The position numbers and the translations under genes are program-made. Below are positions 32,507 to 42,470 of a stretch of DNA of 64,000 nt, piece after piece. The notes below the pieces were generated by a model. It searched no databases. It was given only the letters and a program-made list of their open reading frames with translations, and was not told the DNA's origin. The stretch is from Palsa-1315 sp965232965 (GTDB lineage: Bacteria > Nitrospirota > Nitrospiria > Nitrospirales > Nitrospiraceae): assembly GCA_965232965.1 (NCBI GenBank), contig CBDDRB010000033.1, positions 186,001 through 250,000 of the forward strand, in the 5' to 3' direction. Position 1 is the stretch's first letter. Each line of letters starts with the position of its first letter.

Positions 32507-35500
32507 TTACTTTATGACTGGCTCATTTGATCGCGAGGGCGACGGCTGAGAAGATTGTGAAGAACCACGATCACTTCCGCGCGTTCGAGCAGAAGGCGCT
32601 CCCTCTCCATTCGTCGGCGATTTCAAAAGAGAGGGTTGATCATCGAGAATCCTTGGCATCAAGGGGAATGAAATGTCCTCGTCCCCCTGCACCAAGGCCC
32701 TGGATTGAGATTTGATCGATTCGTATGCTTGCGTGGCGGCATAACTTGCGGCCTCAGGTGAGTTTGGAGCAAAATGCCCGGCCGAGACCGCACTGCTTAC
32801 GCTCATTCTAGCGAACTCTGCAGCATTTTGAAGCATGCTCCCATACGAAGCCATCCATTCATTCTTATTCTGCTCAGAAGTAAGAAACTGTGAGCCTTGC
32901 CCAGATGGAGAGCCGCTCCCAGGCCCCGAAGGACCATGACCACCAGATACAGGCCCTCCTCCCTCTATGCCCCCACCTCTACGCGATTGCCCAAGTCCGC
33001 GGCCCCTAAGAATGAGAAATTTGTTTAGCCCGTCAATCCCCAGCCTGCCACTTTCAATGCCATAGGCAATGCCCTCCTCAACCTTTGAAGGATTCGACAG
33101 ATCCGTACCCATAGCCTTGAACACCATTTGAGTAACAGAGAGATTGGACCCGCTGTCAGAGTGAAACTGGACACGATTGAAATCGTGATGGTCAGTCCCT
33201 TTTCTTCCCTCTGATAAAATTACATTCCCTTCTTGGTCTCGATAATTGCTCGTGACATATCCGTTCTTCACGAAGTAGTCCTGATTGACTTCACGAGTTC
33301 TTTCAACCATCCCCTTCCCATCCGGAGAGGCCGTGAATTCCCGAACGCTATATACCGGCTTCCCTTCCTTCGACGTTCGAAATTCTCCAATGACCCCTTT
33401 ACCCGTGTCAGTCACATCGTACGCCATCACTTGATGGGTTTGAGGGTCACGCGCTACCCACCCATTCACTTTCCTAGAACCACCAGTCTTAGGATCTGTG
33501 ACCGCAAATGTTCCCTTGCTCACATCTTCGTTGAGGTGCTGCCGACTAAATCCGCTCACAACACTGTGAGACAGTAGCTCCCGTTGACCATCCTTTCCGC
33601 TCTTCTTGCCCAATTCTCTGATGTGAACTTCACCACCTTCACCAGTTTTTGCCGTCATCGTGCTTTGGAACGTTCCGACTGAGACACCAATTTTCATATC
33701 TTGCGCACCCTGCTTAATCCCCCACACTTGTTCGCCCGACTCCGTGGTAAAGAAGGAGGAATAACTTTCATCGACGGTATTTCTAACAATCCCTCCGATC
33801 GGCGTATCACTCATGCGCTTGCCGTCTTCGCCGGTTTGATAAAACAGTTGCGCATACATAGGAATCTCTTTGCCTTGATTCGAGTCATAGACCATAAAGC
33901 TGCCCTGAAATGAATCAATGCCAAATCCTTCTTTCCGATGCCCATACATCTCCTGGACAAGATCGAACACGCCCTTCTGATAACCTCGCTGATCTTGCTC
34001 CATGATGCGTTCACTACCCAAGAAGGTAGATCTTGAGGCAGTCTTTTCCCCAGTATGCGAGTCTACTTTGACGCCATCATGACGAACTACTGGATTTCTG
34101 CCATTTCTATCACTAAGGGTTTCGGTCATACCATGCGTAATGTGACCATCTGAGGTAATATCCGTTCCAATGTCTTGTTTCTGTATCCCTGACCCACCCT
34201 TAAAGTTGACCAAATTACTCCCTTCCAGCAAGCCACTCGATTCGCGTTCAGGACCTAGCAGGGGTTTTTCTTTGCCATGAAAGAGGGTCACTGGGGAGCT
34301 ATCTTTGCCAAAGCCGTTCACTTCAGTAAAGGTGCCTTCCAGCTGCGTTCCGTCTGGAAGAGTTCGCTTCTCGTGACTTGTTTTGATGTCGCCATCCTGC
34401 CCGGACAGGAATGCCACCTTTCCATCCTTTAACAGCGCAGAAGCCTGAAATGGTTGTGCACTGGGATTCTTTGAATCCATGACCATCCCATTGAACAAGG
34501 TTGGGACATTCGAGTCATTCGCCTTTCCGGTCAGACCTGTAAAAAGTCCCTCGAACGTGTATCCACCAATGGTTTGCGGACCGTGCTGCATTCCCTTGGA
34601 GCCTTGCTCCCACGATTCGTGAGAGACAAAGAGCTTTTCCATGCCATCTTCGTCCTTCCGAACCTGTCCAAATACAGTATGGGTGACTCCTCCTCGGTCC
34701 TCCGAGACAGAGAAATTCGAATAATTGGTCTTGGGATTGGCCTTATCCGTATCATCGACCGTGCCTCGAGCAAGAACAGACCCTGCAATAAAACCTGACT
34801 GGCCAAACGGACCAACCGTCATGAAAGACTTGTTCCCCGTCTCGATGAAAAACTGTGCATGGTCTGGCCCACCAAGGATCGTTCGTTGCAAGCCACCGGC
34901 AATGCCGGTTTCCTTCCCTCCCTTGTCCTTCTCAAACTGCTGCGCGAAAAAGTGCCACTGACCATTCTTCTTTTCCAAGGTTCCAGATTGGAACGACTTG
35001 CCATCGATCGTGCTCTGCATAGTGGCGTTGGTTACTTGATCGGATCTCATCCCGGATTCACGAAAACCAGCCACAGTGACTAACGCTTGGTCAGCCTCAA
35101 CCCGATCGCCATAATGCCGCCATAGCATCAAATTGCCGCTCTGATTGAACGATTCATACCCCTTATCAGAAATCGTCCGATTCTCACGTAACCCGTCATG
35201 GATGCTCTGCTCTGTTCGATCACTCATGACGCCACTATTCTGATTCCGCTGAACCATCACGGAACGCCCCACCCCATCACCACCCGTATAGGTGAATCGG
35301 TCTTCGACCATGTCTCCAAATACAGAGGTTTGGACCTGAACCTGTTGGCCGCTGTGAGAATCAAACATGCTATGCCGGAACACACCGGACTCATAGGATC
35401 CGTCTGCGCGACGAGTATATTGCCCCTCACTCCCGTGATACATCACCGTGCCGTTCGAGCCCAGCTTCGTCACTCCGCCATGACTATCGAAAATATCGGC

Positions 35501-37063
35501 GGTCCCGTTCTGATTGTCGACTCTGACTCCCCCGGCTCCGACCGGAATAGAGAATTGGGGACCCGACTCCACCCCATGACCGATCACTTGACCACGTGGA
35601 AGACTGACAGGCTCCGTGTGATACGCTGGACCTTCAAGCAGTGCCCGGCCTTCGCCTCGTGCAAACTGCGATGCCACTGAAGACGCCGCACCTTCCGCCG
35701 TCTTGGCACCGGCTCCAAACGAACTCCCGATCGCTGACCCACCCCACACCAAGGCCCAGCCAATGCCTGGAACCAGAAATGCATAGTCGGCGGCTGTGGA
35801 ATTCATCATCGCAATGAACTCGTTCAGTGCATCATACGTTTCCATGTTCACATTGGCGCTCGTAGCCGCAGCCAACAGTCCACCCAATCGGGAGCGAGCC
35901 TCTTGGAACAAAACGAAGTTCATGACCGCATATAACGGTCCCCATGTGAGCAACCACAGAAAACACTTCCAGTAGAGACTGACCATCTTCATCATCCCTG
36001 GAGAAATAGCGAGGATGAGAATAAATGGGCTCATGATGTACACCATGGCCTCGACAATGGTCCGTAGCATGGGAATCATCTTCTGCGCCACATTCGATCG
36101 GGAGAACGCCTGTTCTTTCAAATCCTGACGGACCGCTCGCTGTTCAAGCAGGATACTTTCCGCGGGATCCGCCTTCCGCTTCGCATCTTCATGCTCCGCA
36201 TGGCGCCAACGATTGATCAACAAGACATTATTGATAAGCTGAGTACTGTCCTGACCAGCTACTGGCAGGAGGTTAGCCCGGAGGTCATCAGTCAAGCCGA
36301 TCTCATCAATTGGACTTGCAGCAGTCAGCTGAAGTTTCGTACGCAAGAGACGCATGGCATTGGTGTAGTCCGCACCAGGCCCGGTGAACGCTGGCGCGAC
36401 GAGGATATTGTAGAAGTCTGGACACGTTCTCGGTGCCGCCTCTCTGGTGCCGCCAGCATAGCCCAGAGCCGTAAGCGCATTATTGGTCGCGGCAAATGCG
36501 GCCAGAAGATCGCCAGCAGACATCAACGTACCCAGATTCTTCTGTTGCAGATCGACCTCGGGGAACACACAAAACATGAAATAGGTGTCCAAATTCCTCG
36601 CTAAATCCGAATCGGTAAGAGTCGCAGTTAATACTTTCTGAAAATCAAAGAGAGGACGATTGTACGTCGATTGCCCCTGAGTGTATTGAACAGGAATCGC
36701 AAACGATGCTTCAACCAACTGGGTGACAAAGAACCCGACTTGTCCGGTAACATACGCCGGCAAGGCCACGGCGATGGGAACACCCGTGACAACGACGTCT
36801 GCCACATCAGGGTTGACTTGGTCCATGACCGAGACATCAACCGTGATCCGCACACTCGCATACAGAATAATGATCGCTCCCAAAAACAGGGGCAGCATAG
36901 GAGCGCGGCGATTGAAGGCATAGTAGACCAGTCCGAACAGCACGAAGCCCACGAGGGCAAGGTGAAAGAGACTCTCAAAACGACCGGTGGTCATCATGAT
37001 CCGAAGACCAAGCATGACCTGGCTAATCACGTCACCGTTGCCATATGTATAAAGCTCCCACAC
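32507..37063 (-). CDS. traG: TraG-like conjugation protein with very large C-terminal extension
   Basis: The product is 1518 residues from a GTG start; F TraG is about 940. The N-terminal ~440 residues match TraG_N: VISQVMLGLRIMMTTGRFES, several membrane helices (FHLALVGFVLFGLVYYAF, MLPLFLGAIIILYASV), and later MSPFILILAISPGMMKMVSL. This part builds the inner-membrane mating pore and stabilises mating pairs. Residues about 470-1380 are a soluble, Gly/Asp/Thr-rich region with many short beta-strand repeats, a pattern reminiscent of surface or Rhs-like repeats. The final part is Ser/Pro-rich. It is the last gene of the F-type operon. Confidence 0.88.
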   Translation of the reverse strand: MWELYTYGNGDVISQVMLGLRIMMTTGRFESLFHLALVGFVLFGLVYYAFNRRAPMLPLFLGAIIILYASVRITVDVSVMDQVNPDVADVVVTGVPIAVALPAYVTGQVGFFVTQLVEASFAIPVQYTQGQSTYNRPLFDFQKVLTATLTDSDLARNLDTYFMFCVFPEVDLQQKNLGTLMSAGDLLAAFAATNNALTALGYAGGTREAAPRTCPDFYNILVAPAFTGPGADYTNAMRLLRTKLQLTAASPIDEIGLTDDLRANLLPVAGQDSTQLINNVLLINRWRHAEHEDAKRKADPAESILLEQRAVRQDLKEQAFSRSNVAQKMIPMLRTIVEAMVYIMSPFILILAISPGMMKMVSLYWKCFLWLLTWGPLYAVMNFVLFQEARSRLGGLLAAATSANVNMETYDALNEFIAMMNSTAADYAFLVPGIGWALVWGGSAIGSSFGAGAKTAEGAASSVASQFARGEGRALLEGPAYHTEPVSLPRGQVIGHGVESGPQFSIPVGAGGVRVDNQNGTADIFDSHGGVTKLGSNGTVMYHGSEGQYTRRADGSYESGVFRHSMFDSHSGQQVQVQTSVFGDMVEDRFTYTGGDGVGRSVMVQRNQNSGVMSDRTEQSIHDGLRENRTISDKGYESFNQSGNLMLWRHYGDRVEADQALVTVAGFRESGMRSDQVTNATMQSTIDGKSFQSGTLEKKNGQWHFFAQQFEKDKGGKETGIAGGLQRTILGGPDHAQFFIETGNKSFMTVGPFGQSGFIAGSVLARGTVDDTDKANPKTNYSNFSVSEDRGGVTHTVFGQVRKDEDGMEKLFVSHESWEQGSKGMQHGPQTIGGYTFEGLFTGLTGKANDSNVPTLFNGMVMDSKNPSAQPFQASALLKDGKVAFLSGQDGDIKTSHEKRTLPDGTQLEGTFTEVNGFGKDSSPVTLFHGKEKPLLGPERESSGLLEGSNLVNFKGGSGIQKQDIGTDITSDGHITHGMTETLSDRNGRNPVVRHDGVKVDSHTGEKTASRSTFLGSERIMEQDQRGYQKGVFDLVQEMYGHRKEGFGIDSFQGSFMVYDSNQGKEIPMYAQLFYQTGEDGKRMSDTPIGGIVRNTVDESYSSFFTTESGEQVWGIKQGAQDMKIGVSVGTFQSTMTAKTGEGGEVHIRELGKKSGKDGQRELLSHSVVSGFSRQHLNEDVSKGTFAVTDPKTGGSRKVNGWVARDPQTHQVMAYDVTDTGKGVIGEFRTSKEGKPVYSVREFTASPDGKGMVERTREVNQDYFVKNGYVTSNYRDQEGNVILSEGRKGTDHHDFNRVQFHSDSGSNLSVTQMVFKAMGTDLSNPSKVEEGIAYGIESGRLGIDGLNKFLILRGRGLGQSRRGGGIEGGGPVSGGHGPSGPGSGSPSGQGSQFLTSEQNKNEWMASYGSMLQNAAEFARMSVSSAVSAGHFAPNSPEAASYAATQAYESIKSQSRALVQGDEDISFPLMPRILDDQPSLLKSPTNGEGAPSARTRGSDRGSSQSSQPSPSRSNEPVIK

Positions 37064-37111
37064 CGGACTACCTCATCGTCAAAGTGACTGATCGGCGCGG
37101 CCTTGACACCA

Positions 37112-38446
37112 CTACTTCCGAGACTTCAGCTGACCCTCGGTCTTGACCAACTGCATGAGCTGATTCAGGTTGTTCAGCATCCCGGCCCGCTTCGCGAGAT
37201 CGGTCGACGCCAACTGCAAACGAGCACGCAGTTCCGTTTTGAACTTGGCAATATCGCCAGGGAATTCCGGTTTCTGCTTCTTCATCCCATCAACATTGCG
37301 ACTCACTTCTTGCCCCGCCCATCGCATCCATTGATAGGCCATATCCGCTGCAATCAGTTCTGCACTGAGGCGAACAATTTGATCCGCCATCTGAGGATCC
37401 CGTCCATACTCAGAGATCATCCGATACATCGGCGCAGGCGACATGTTGATCAAGGTAATATCCGCGGCCGCCAGAGCAGTTCCAGCTTGAATCGCCGTGA
37501 CGATGTTCGTGAGGGCGTCATGGACACGATTGTGAAATCCTTGGACCGTGGTATCGCCCACCACGGTAGGGGTAAGGCATTCCGGTGTCCCGCCACAATC
37601 GAACACTCTGACTGTATCCCCAGTATCCGTGTCGACCAGTTGTTCAAAGGTGAGGGTTGGTTCACGGGTTTGCACATCGCCCGTATCATCGACAATAACC
37701 GTACCGGTTGCTGACATAATCAATCGCCTTGTCATGTCGTCCGCACCGGCAAGACCCAGAACATCCCAAACAAGATTTCCGGTCACGTCATAGGTCGTGC
37801 CCTTCATCGCCGTGGTCGCTTGTTGCGTAGTCTGAGTAGCGGTCGTATCTCGATCTTCGAAGACATCGCCGATAGAGGCTCCGGCTTCTTTCATTTTCTG
37901 CCACGCGTCGCCATACCGACTCGCGAGACGATTCTGAGCACTTTCATCTCCAGACAATGCCTTCGCAATCTCATTGCCTGTTTGACAAGGCTGGATACGA
38001 CCAGCAACATTCAGCGCGCGGGCCGCCGCCTCGATCTTATTGAGAACGTCGGCACAATCCGGGCAAATCGCTTTCATCGCAAGTTGAAACGCATAGCCCA
38101 GAACGGCACTCGTGCCAATCTGCGTCAGAAGATTCACATACCGACTGAGCTTTCCATACGAGAACGCCCCCAAGTACACGTCGATTCCCTGACACCCGAC
38201 GCTGAGGCGTGGGGGAGCAACTGAAAACACGTTAAAGCTGTTTTGGAACGTACGAACGGAGACGCCGCCCCCGCTAAAGTACCCCTTGCTCTGGCTCTGA
38301 TATGACCCCGGAGGTGTGGTGACCCCAGTCCCCCAGGACGCAAACATGTTTTGCAGGGAAGAATCGAGGCTCTGCGCCTCAGACAAGACAGGGAGAAGAA
38401 GTAACGTCAGCACACAGAACCAAATACAAATCGTGCGTCCGATCAT
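37112..38446 (-). CDS. traH: TraH-like conjugative pilus assembly protein
   Basis: The product is 444 residues with a signal peptide (WFCVLTLLLLPVLSEA). TraH features are visible: QNMFASWGTGVTTPPGSYQS, GYFSGGGVSVR, APPRLSVGCQGIDVYLGAFS (GCGGID in F) and CPDCADVLNKIEAAARALN. TraH works with TraF, TraU, TraW and TrbC in periplasmic pilus assembly. It lies between traF and traG in the standard order. Confidence 0.92.
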   Translation of the reverse strand: MIGRTICIWFCVLTLLLLPVLSEAQSLDSSLQNMFASWGTGVTTPPGSYQSQSKGYFSGGGVSVRTFQNSFNVFSVAPPRLSVGCQGIDVYLGAFSYGKLSRYVNLLTQIGTSAVLGYAFQLAMKAICPDCADVLNKIEAAARALNVAGRIQPCQTGNEIAKALSGDESAQNRLASRYGDAWQKMKEAGASIGDVFEDRDTTATQTTQQATTAMKGTTYDVTGNLVWDVLGLAGADDMTRRLIMSATGTVIVDDTGDVQTREPTLTFEQLVDTDTGDTVRVFDCGGTPECLTPTVVGDTTVQGFHNRVHDALTNIVTAIQAGTALAAADITLINMSPAPMYRMISEYGRDPQMADQIVRLSAELIAADMAYQWMRWAGQEVSRNVDGMKKQKPEFPGDIAKFKTELRARLQLASTDLAKRAGMLNNLNQLMQLVKTEGQLKSRK

Positions 38447-38460
38447 GCATCCTCGCTTAG

Positions 38461-39375
38461 TTAGGAACTGCGTTTCTGTTCTTGAAGCAGGAGGTCCTTC
38501 TTCTGAAGAAGAACCAACACTCTTTCTCGTAACTCGTGGAGCGTCATCAGCCCAGCGCCAATGGGTTTCAAGAAGTTTTCGTGCGGGATCGCGAGATAGA
38601 TCGTCGGGACCATATGCACACCAATCTTATCGGCCATCCCATTGTCACGGGCCGGCCGTGGATACTCAGGAAGACCTTGGCCATCGAGCGACACGGGGAA
38701 TATCTTCAGATCGTACTGATCGGCAAAGAGCTTGACGATCTTGGCCTGCTCTTTACAGTAGGGGCAAGTCGACGTGAAAAAGAAGAACAGGCCGGCCTCT
38801 TCGGACGCACTCGCGAGCAATGCTTCTTCTTCCTGTTTCGTGACCTCAGCTTCGATCTGATGCCCATAGGTCGAGGTCGGATGCTTCGTCGATGAATCCA
38901 ATTGTGGATTCGTATACATCGCCACCTGATACGCATCCGTAAACCTCTGCGACCGATCGAATGCGGCCTGCTGAACTTTAATGTACTCCGTCACATTGGG
39001 GACGGTGGGAACGTCTAAGGCCATTTCTTTCTTCGCGTCAACCAGCTCCTTGAGAAACATCGCCGGCAGCCGTTCGAGATTCATCCCATCAATGGGGAGC
39101 TTCTTCAGCAACGGCCGATGCTTGGCAGGGTCCGACCAAATATCGCCAGGAAGCATCTTGAGCTGTGGAGGCATCTCTTCATCGTCATCCTCCTCGTCCA
39201 TCTGTACCGGAGGGTCTTTGTAGAAAAACCACCCTTCGCGTGAACGATCGATGTAATCCATCGTACCGGGAAAGACTTCGGCTAAGACACTCACGACTTG
39301 AAGGAGGAGAAAGACCACAGAAATGGTAAGGATGCGGAAACCGACTTCCGCCTTACCACAACTAGCTCGCATCAT
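38461..39375 (-). CDS. traF: TraF-like thioredoxin-fold pilus assembly protein
   Basis: The product is 304 residues. The start at 39375 follows GGGGAGGTGAG. The signal is ILTISVVFLLLQVVSVLA. The N-terminal half is the TraF pattern (REGWFFYKDPP). The C-terminal half is a thioredoxin fold with a redox motif: FFFFTSTCPYCKEQAKI, then IFPVSLDGQGLPEYP and HMVPTIYLAIP. The CPYC active site suggests a disulfide oxidase or isomerase role here, and a DsbC-like protein is encoded in the same operon. Confidence 0.9.
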   Translation of the reverse strand: MMRASCGKAEVGFRILTISVVFLLLQVVSVLAEVFPGTMDYIDRSREGWFFYKDPPVQMDEEDDDEEMPPQLKMLPGDIWSDPAKHRPLLKKLPIDGMNLERLPAMFLKELVDAKKEMALDVPTVPNVTEYIKVQQAAFDRSQRFTDAYQVAMYTNPQLDSSTKHPTSTYGHQIEAEVTKQEEEALLASASEEAGLFFFFTSTCPYCKEQAKIVKLFADQYDLKIFPVSLDGQGLPEYPRPARDNGMADKIGVHMVPTIYLAIPHENFLKPIGAGLMTLHELRERVLVLLQKKDLLLQEQKRSS

Positions 39376-39402
39376 CTCACCTCCCCTTCCCGGCGACACG
39401 GG

Positions 39403-40536
39403 TTACAGCATGCAACATCGCTGGAGCTTCCATAGTAGGAACACATAATCCTCACCGACTGCAGGGATGGATTTATTCAGACCCCACATCATGAGAGTTC
39501 GACCAATCGGCTGACAGCACGGTCCTATCGTCCCGGTATTTGGAATGGGATAGATCAATTGATACTTGTACTGGCTCTTCACGATTACCCCTGTCGGAAA
39601 GTCATCGCAGATCAGAGATCCGTTGCCGGCGGTATACGCCTCCGCACCTACGCGCGCGAGCTTTGACAACATATGAAATCCCGACAATGCAGCGGGACCG
39701 AGATCCGTACCAGCACCTGAATAGTTGCCATCCGGAGGATAGAGAAATCCTTGTGACCCTGCACACCAAAACAAGGCATCGATGGGAAATCCTAAGGACG
39801 AAGCGAGTGAATCGGCCGCACATGCACTGAGCGCAATCGGATTTGCAATGAGCAACGCCTCTGGAAACAGCATCAAGTTGAGAATGTCGTCGTTCCAGGA
39901 CGGATCAATCTCGGAGATGAACACGACATCAATCTCATCCGCGATCCCCCCCGGATTGAGACAGGCAATATCGAGCCCAATACCGATCAGAAACCAAAGG
40001 GGATAGGAGATATAATGAACATTCCAAAAGGAGTGATTCAGTTCCGTATCGTCCATCTGGGTCGATTCAGAGCCGCGCCCAATGTGGGTGAATCCACCCG
40101 TCATCGACACTCCCAACGACGGGAAACAGAGGGGATCATGCACTACTTCAATCAGGTTTTTGGGCTCCCAGATGCCGAAGGGAAGTCCGGGGATACAGAT
40201 ACCGTTGAAGCACATACAACCACACAAAACAGACCCGTAGTACGGGGCTCGTCCTGGTCCAACCGCCGGAACGGTATAGTCCTCACCAGCATTAAAGAGC
40301 GTGAACCCCGACATACTAATGGGAAACATACACTCCCAACATGTCGTAGCGAGCGAGCTGGCAAGAACATTGGTGCTCGTCTGACAAAAGGCTTCTGCAG
40401 TGTCTGGAGCCACTACCCCCGAGAAAGGCAGACCGCAGAGAATAACGAGAATCACGCTAAGGACACCCCGCTTCAGAACACTGAACCAGCGTGCATTCAT
40501 CAACCCAATAGGTTCATTCACGGCTTGAGTCATCAT
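39403..40536 (-). CDS. traU: TraU-like conjugal transfer protein
   Basis: The product is 377 residues. The start at 40536 overlaps the preceding stop and follows AGGAG. The signal peptide is VLSVILVILCGLPFSGVV. Many cysteines and TraU motifs are present: TTCWECMFPISMSGFTLF, VLCGCMCFNGICIPGLPFGI, EPKNLIEVVHDPLCFPSLG and CCQPIGRTLMMWGL. TraU acts in DNA transfer and pilus assembly in the periplasm. Confidence 0.92.
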   Translation of the reverse strand: MMTQAVNEPIGLMNARWFSVLKRGVLSVILVILCGLPFSGVVAPDTAEAFCQTSTNVLASSLATTCWECMFPISMSGFTLFNAGEDYTVPAVGPGRAPYYGSVLCGCMCFNGICIPGLPFGIWEPKNLIEVVHDPLCFPSLGVSMTGGFTHIGRGSESTQMDDTELNHSFWNVHYISYPLWFLIGIGLDIACLNPGGIADEIDVVFISEIDPSWNDDILNLMLFPEALLIANPIALSACAADSLASSLGFPIDALFWCAGSQGFLYPPDGNYSGAGTDLGPAALSGFHMLSKLARVGAEAYTAGNGSLICDDFPTGVIVKSQYKYQLIYPIPNTGTIGPCCQPIGRTLMMWGLNKSIPAVGEDYVFLLWKLQRCCML

Positions 40537-41732
40537 CGCAACGCATACTCCTGTACCTTCAACCGTTCCCCCTCTTGCTTGACCACACTGGGCACGGCCA
40601 CCACACCAAACCGTTGCAGCAGATACGTATCGGCCCAATAGACCCTGTGTTCAAGCACCTTCATCGCTTCCGCAATATCCCCTTCGGTCACAGCCACCTT
40701 CACATACATCCGATCGTGTGCATCGAGATACCGTCGAGCCCAACGCACCTGATCCTGATTGTCGGCATTGAGAAAGATCATCGCGTAAGGCCACTTCACC
40801 TTCTGTAACGGATTGACACGAGCGCCTGCCTTTACCAAGATCGTTTTGGACGTCGGATCTGCAATGTCTTCCGGATACTCCATGGTCATATCGACGAGGA
40901 AGGTCCTGGGTGATTGCGCATCAGGGATCTTCAGCCCTGGTCCCCGATGAAGCTTCCCCTTGAGAATCTCCTCTTCGTGTTGTCTGACCTTCTCCCAGTC
41001 AACCTTCGCAATGCCTTCCTTCATCACTGTGATCATGTCCCGCTCAGCAATCTGGAAGGTTTGGTATTCACCCGCGACCTTGTAATTCGCACTTATCGCA
41101 GGAAGCTTCGGTCTGGGTTCTGTCGTTGGCCCTCCTTGCAAAAAGCCCTGCTGACGCCGCTCTAACCAACCCACCCAAGAATCTAATTGCCGATCATGTC
41201 TCGCAAGCACACGAAGCAAGTACTCAACGCTCCCCGCCCCTGAGGCCATCCAATAATGATCCTCAGACCAAAAGACTAACGCTGGAACTCCCGACACGGC
41301 CACTTTCCGAAAAATCACAGGATCAATGGCGATACCGGCATGTGTCGACTCATCGGGCTGATTTTCAGCTGTCATATAAATCCGCATGATTCGGGTCTGT
41401 GTTTCCTTAAAGGAATTGTTCACCAGGCCCTGAATCAGCACACGCGCGCCCAACTGCTTTGCTTGACGGAAGTACTCTTTGAGAGTTTCTTCAGGCATGG
41501 AGAACGACACGAGCAAATACACGCCATCCTTCCGCATCTCTTTCGGTGTTTTCGACGGCATCGTCTGCTGTAAGTGCTGCCTCGAATACCGCGCTATTTC
41601 GGAAGCGATCTCTTGATGGGTCTTTTCTGATGGTGTGTGAGTCGGAGTCGTTTGCCCAGCCAGAACCGGCCAGGAAGAAACAATACCGAGACCCAGAACG
41701 AGATTGGCGACAAGGAGATGCAGCGGCATCAT
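40533..41732 (-). CDS. traW: TrbC-TraW fusion protein
   Basis: The product is 399 residues. The first half is TrbC-like: YLLVSFSMPEETLKEYFRQA, LGARVLIQGLVNNSF and VAVSGVPALVFW. The second half is TraW-like: FLVDMTMEYPEDIADPTSKT, INPLQ-type RVNPLQKVKWPYAMIFLNAD and VYWADTYLLQRFGVVAVPSV. In F these are two proteins. Fused forms are known from H- and SXT-type systems, which places this transfer system nearer to those. It lies in the periplasm and helps assemble the pilus. Confidence 0.87.
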   Translation of the reverse strand: MMPLHLLVANLVLGLGIVSSWPVLAGQTTPTHTPSEKTHQEIASEIARYSRQHLQQTMPSKTPKEMRKDGVYLLVSFSMPEETLKEYFRQAKQLGARVLIQGLVNNSFKETQTRIMRIYMTAENQPDESTHAGIAIDPVIFRKVAVSGVPALVFWSEDHYWMASGAGSVEYLLRVLARHDRQLDSWVGWLERRQQGFLQGGPTTEPRPKLPAISANYKVAGEYQTFQIAERDMITVMKEGIAKVDWEKVRQHEEEILKGKLHRGPGLKIPDAQSPRTFLVDMTMEYPEDIADPTSKTILVKAGARVNPLQKVKWPYAMIFLNADNQDQVRWARRYLDAHDRMYVKVAVTEGDIAEAMKVLEHRVYWADTYLLQRFGVVAVPSVVKQEGERLKVQEYALR

Positions 41733-41873
41733 TGAACGAACCTCCTAGAACAACGTGGACATGTAGCTATGATCAAGAACTGTAAGACCGTGCCCCGGCG
41801 TAAGAGTAAGAGGCCGAATCGCCTGGGCGAAGAATCCCCGAAACAAGTCCCACACCCAGGTTTACGAGATAGA

Positions 41874-42446
41874 CTAGAACAAGGGAACTGCAAGACCGAT
41901 CACGTCACTTTCTTTCACCATCCCGTAATAGCGCGAATCAAAAGACCGCGGATGAGGAAGAGAGACATAGTACTGATGTAGTGGAATCTCCCCGCGGAAA
42001 CTCGTGAGGTAGATCGGAACACCAAAACGATCACGACCGAGTCCAGACGCAACCGGTTGTCCGTTGATCACCACTTGATTCTCAACAATATCCACCCGAT
42101 CCCCAGGCATACCCAAGACTCGCTTCATCCACATCGTATTCACGGGTATTTGTGTTCTCGGAGCATGGGGTTCAATGCGCTCGACGTATTCCTCCCGTAG
42201 CTGGAAAGCTACCAACTCCCCGCGTTCAGGCAACATCCCCTTCTTAATCAAGAACACCGTATGAAACGGCCAGCTCTCCTGATCTCGCATATGAATTTGA
42301 TACCAAGGAGAAACAGCGGCCACCGTTAAGATTGCCGCATAGACAATGACCATTCCCCAAAACACACGAGGATGCTCGTCGATCCAGCGAGTAATCGTGC
42401 CGGCTACCTGTATTTTGGGCCGCGTGACAACCACATCTGCATTCAT
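41874..42446 (-). CDS. S26-type signal peptidase-like protein (TrhF-like)
   Basis: The product is 190 residues. The start at 42446 follows GGGAGG. One membrane helix (VFWGMVIVYAAILTVAAVS) precedes an S26 fold: FHTVFLIKKGMLPERGELVA, MWMKRVLGMPGDRVDIVENQ with the general-base Lys at 108, and a closing YYVSLPHPRSFDSRYYG. The catalytic Ser is expected at position 63 but the residue is Thr. Such proteins process pilin or transfer substrates in H/SXT-type systems. Activity with Thr is uncertain. Confidence 0.82.
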   Translation of the reverse strand: MNADVVVTRPKIQVAGTITRWIDEHPRVFWGMVIVYAAILTVAAVSPWYQIHMRDQESWPFHTVFLIKKGMLPERGELVAFQLREEYVERIEPHAPRTQIPVNTMWMKRVLGMPGDRVDIVENQVVINGQPVASGLGRDRFGVPIYLTSFRGEIPLHQYYVSLPHPRSFDSRYYGMVKESDVIGLAVPLF

Positions 42447-42470
42447 CACATTCCTCCCAGACAACACCAA

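Noticed and set aside
37103..37714. 203-codon plus-strand open frame inside traH
   Set aside because: It lies opposite a clear traH, is rich in His/Arg/Ile typical of antisense frames and lacks a ribosome-binding site.
41733..41873. Small gene in the gap between the S26 peptidase and the TrbC-TraW fusion
   Set aside because: Frames checked on the minus strand were short or lacked a start and ribosome-binding site.
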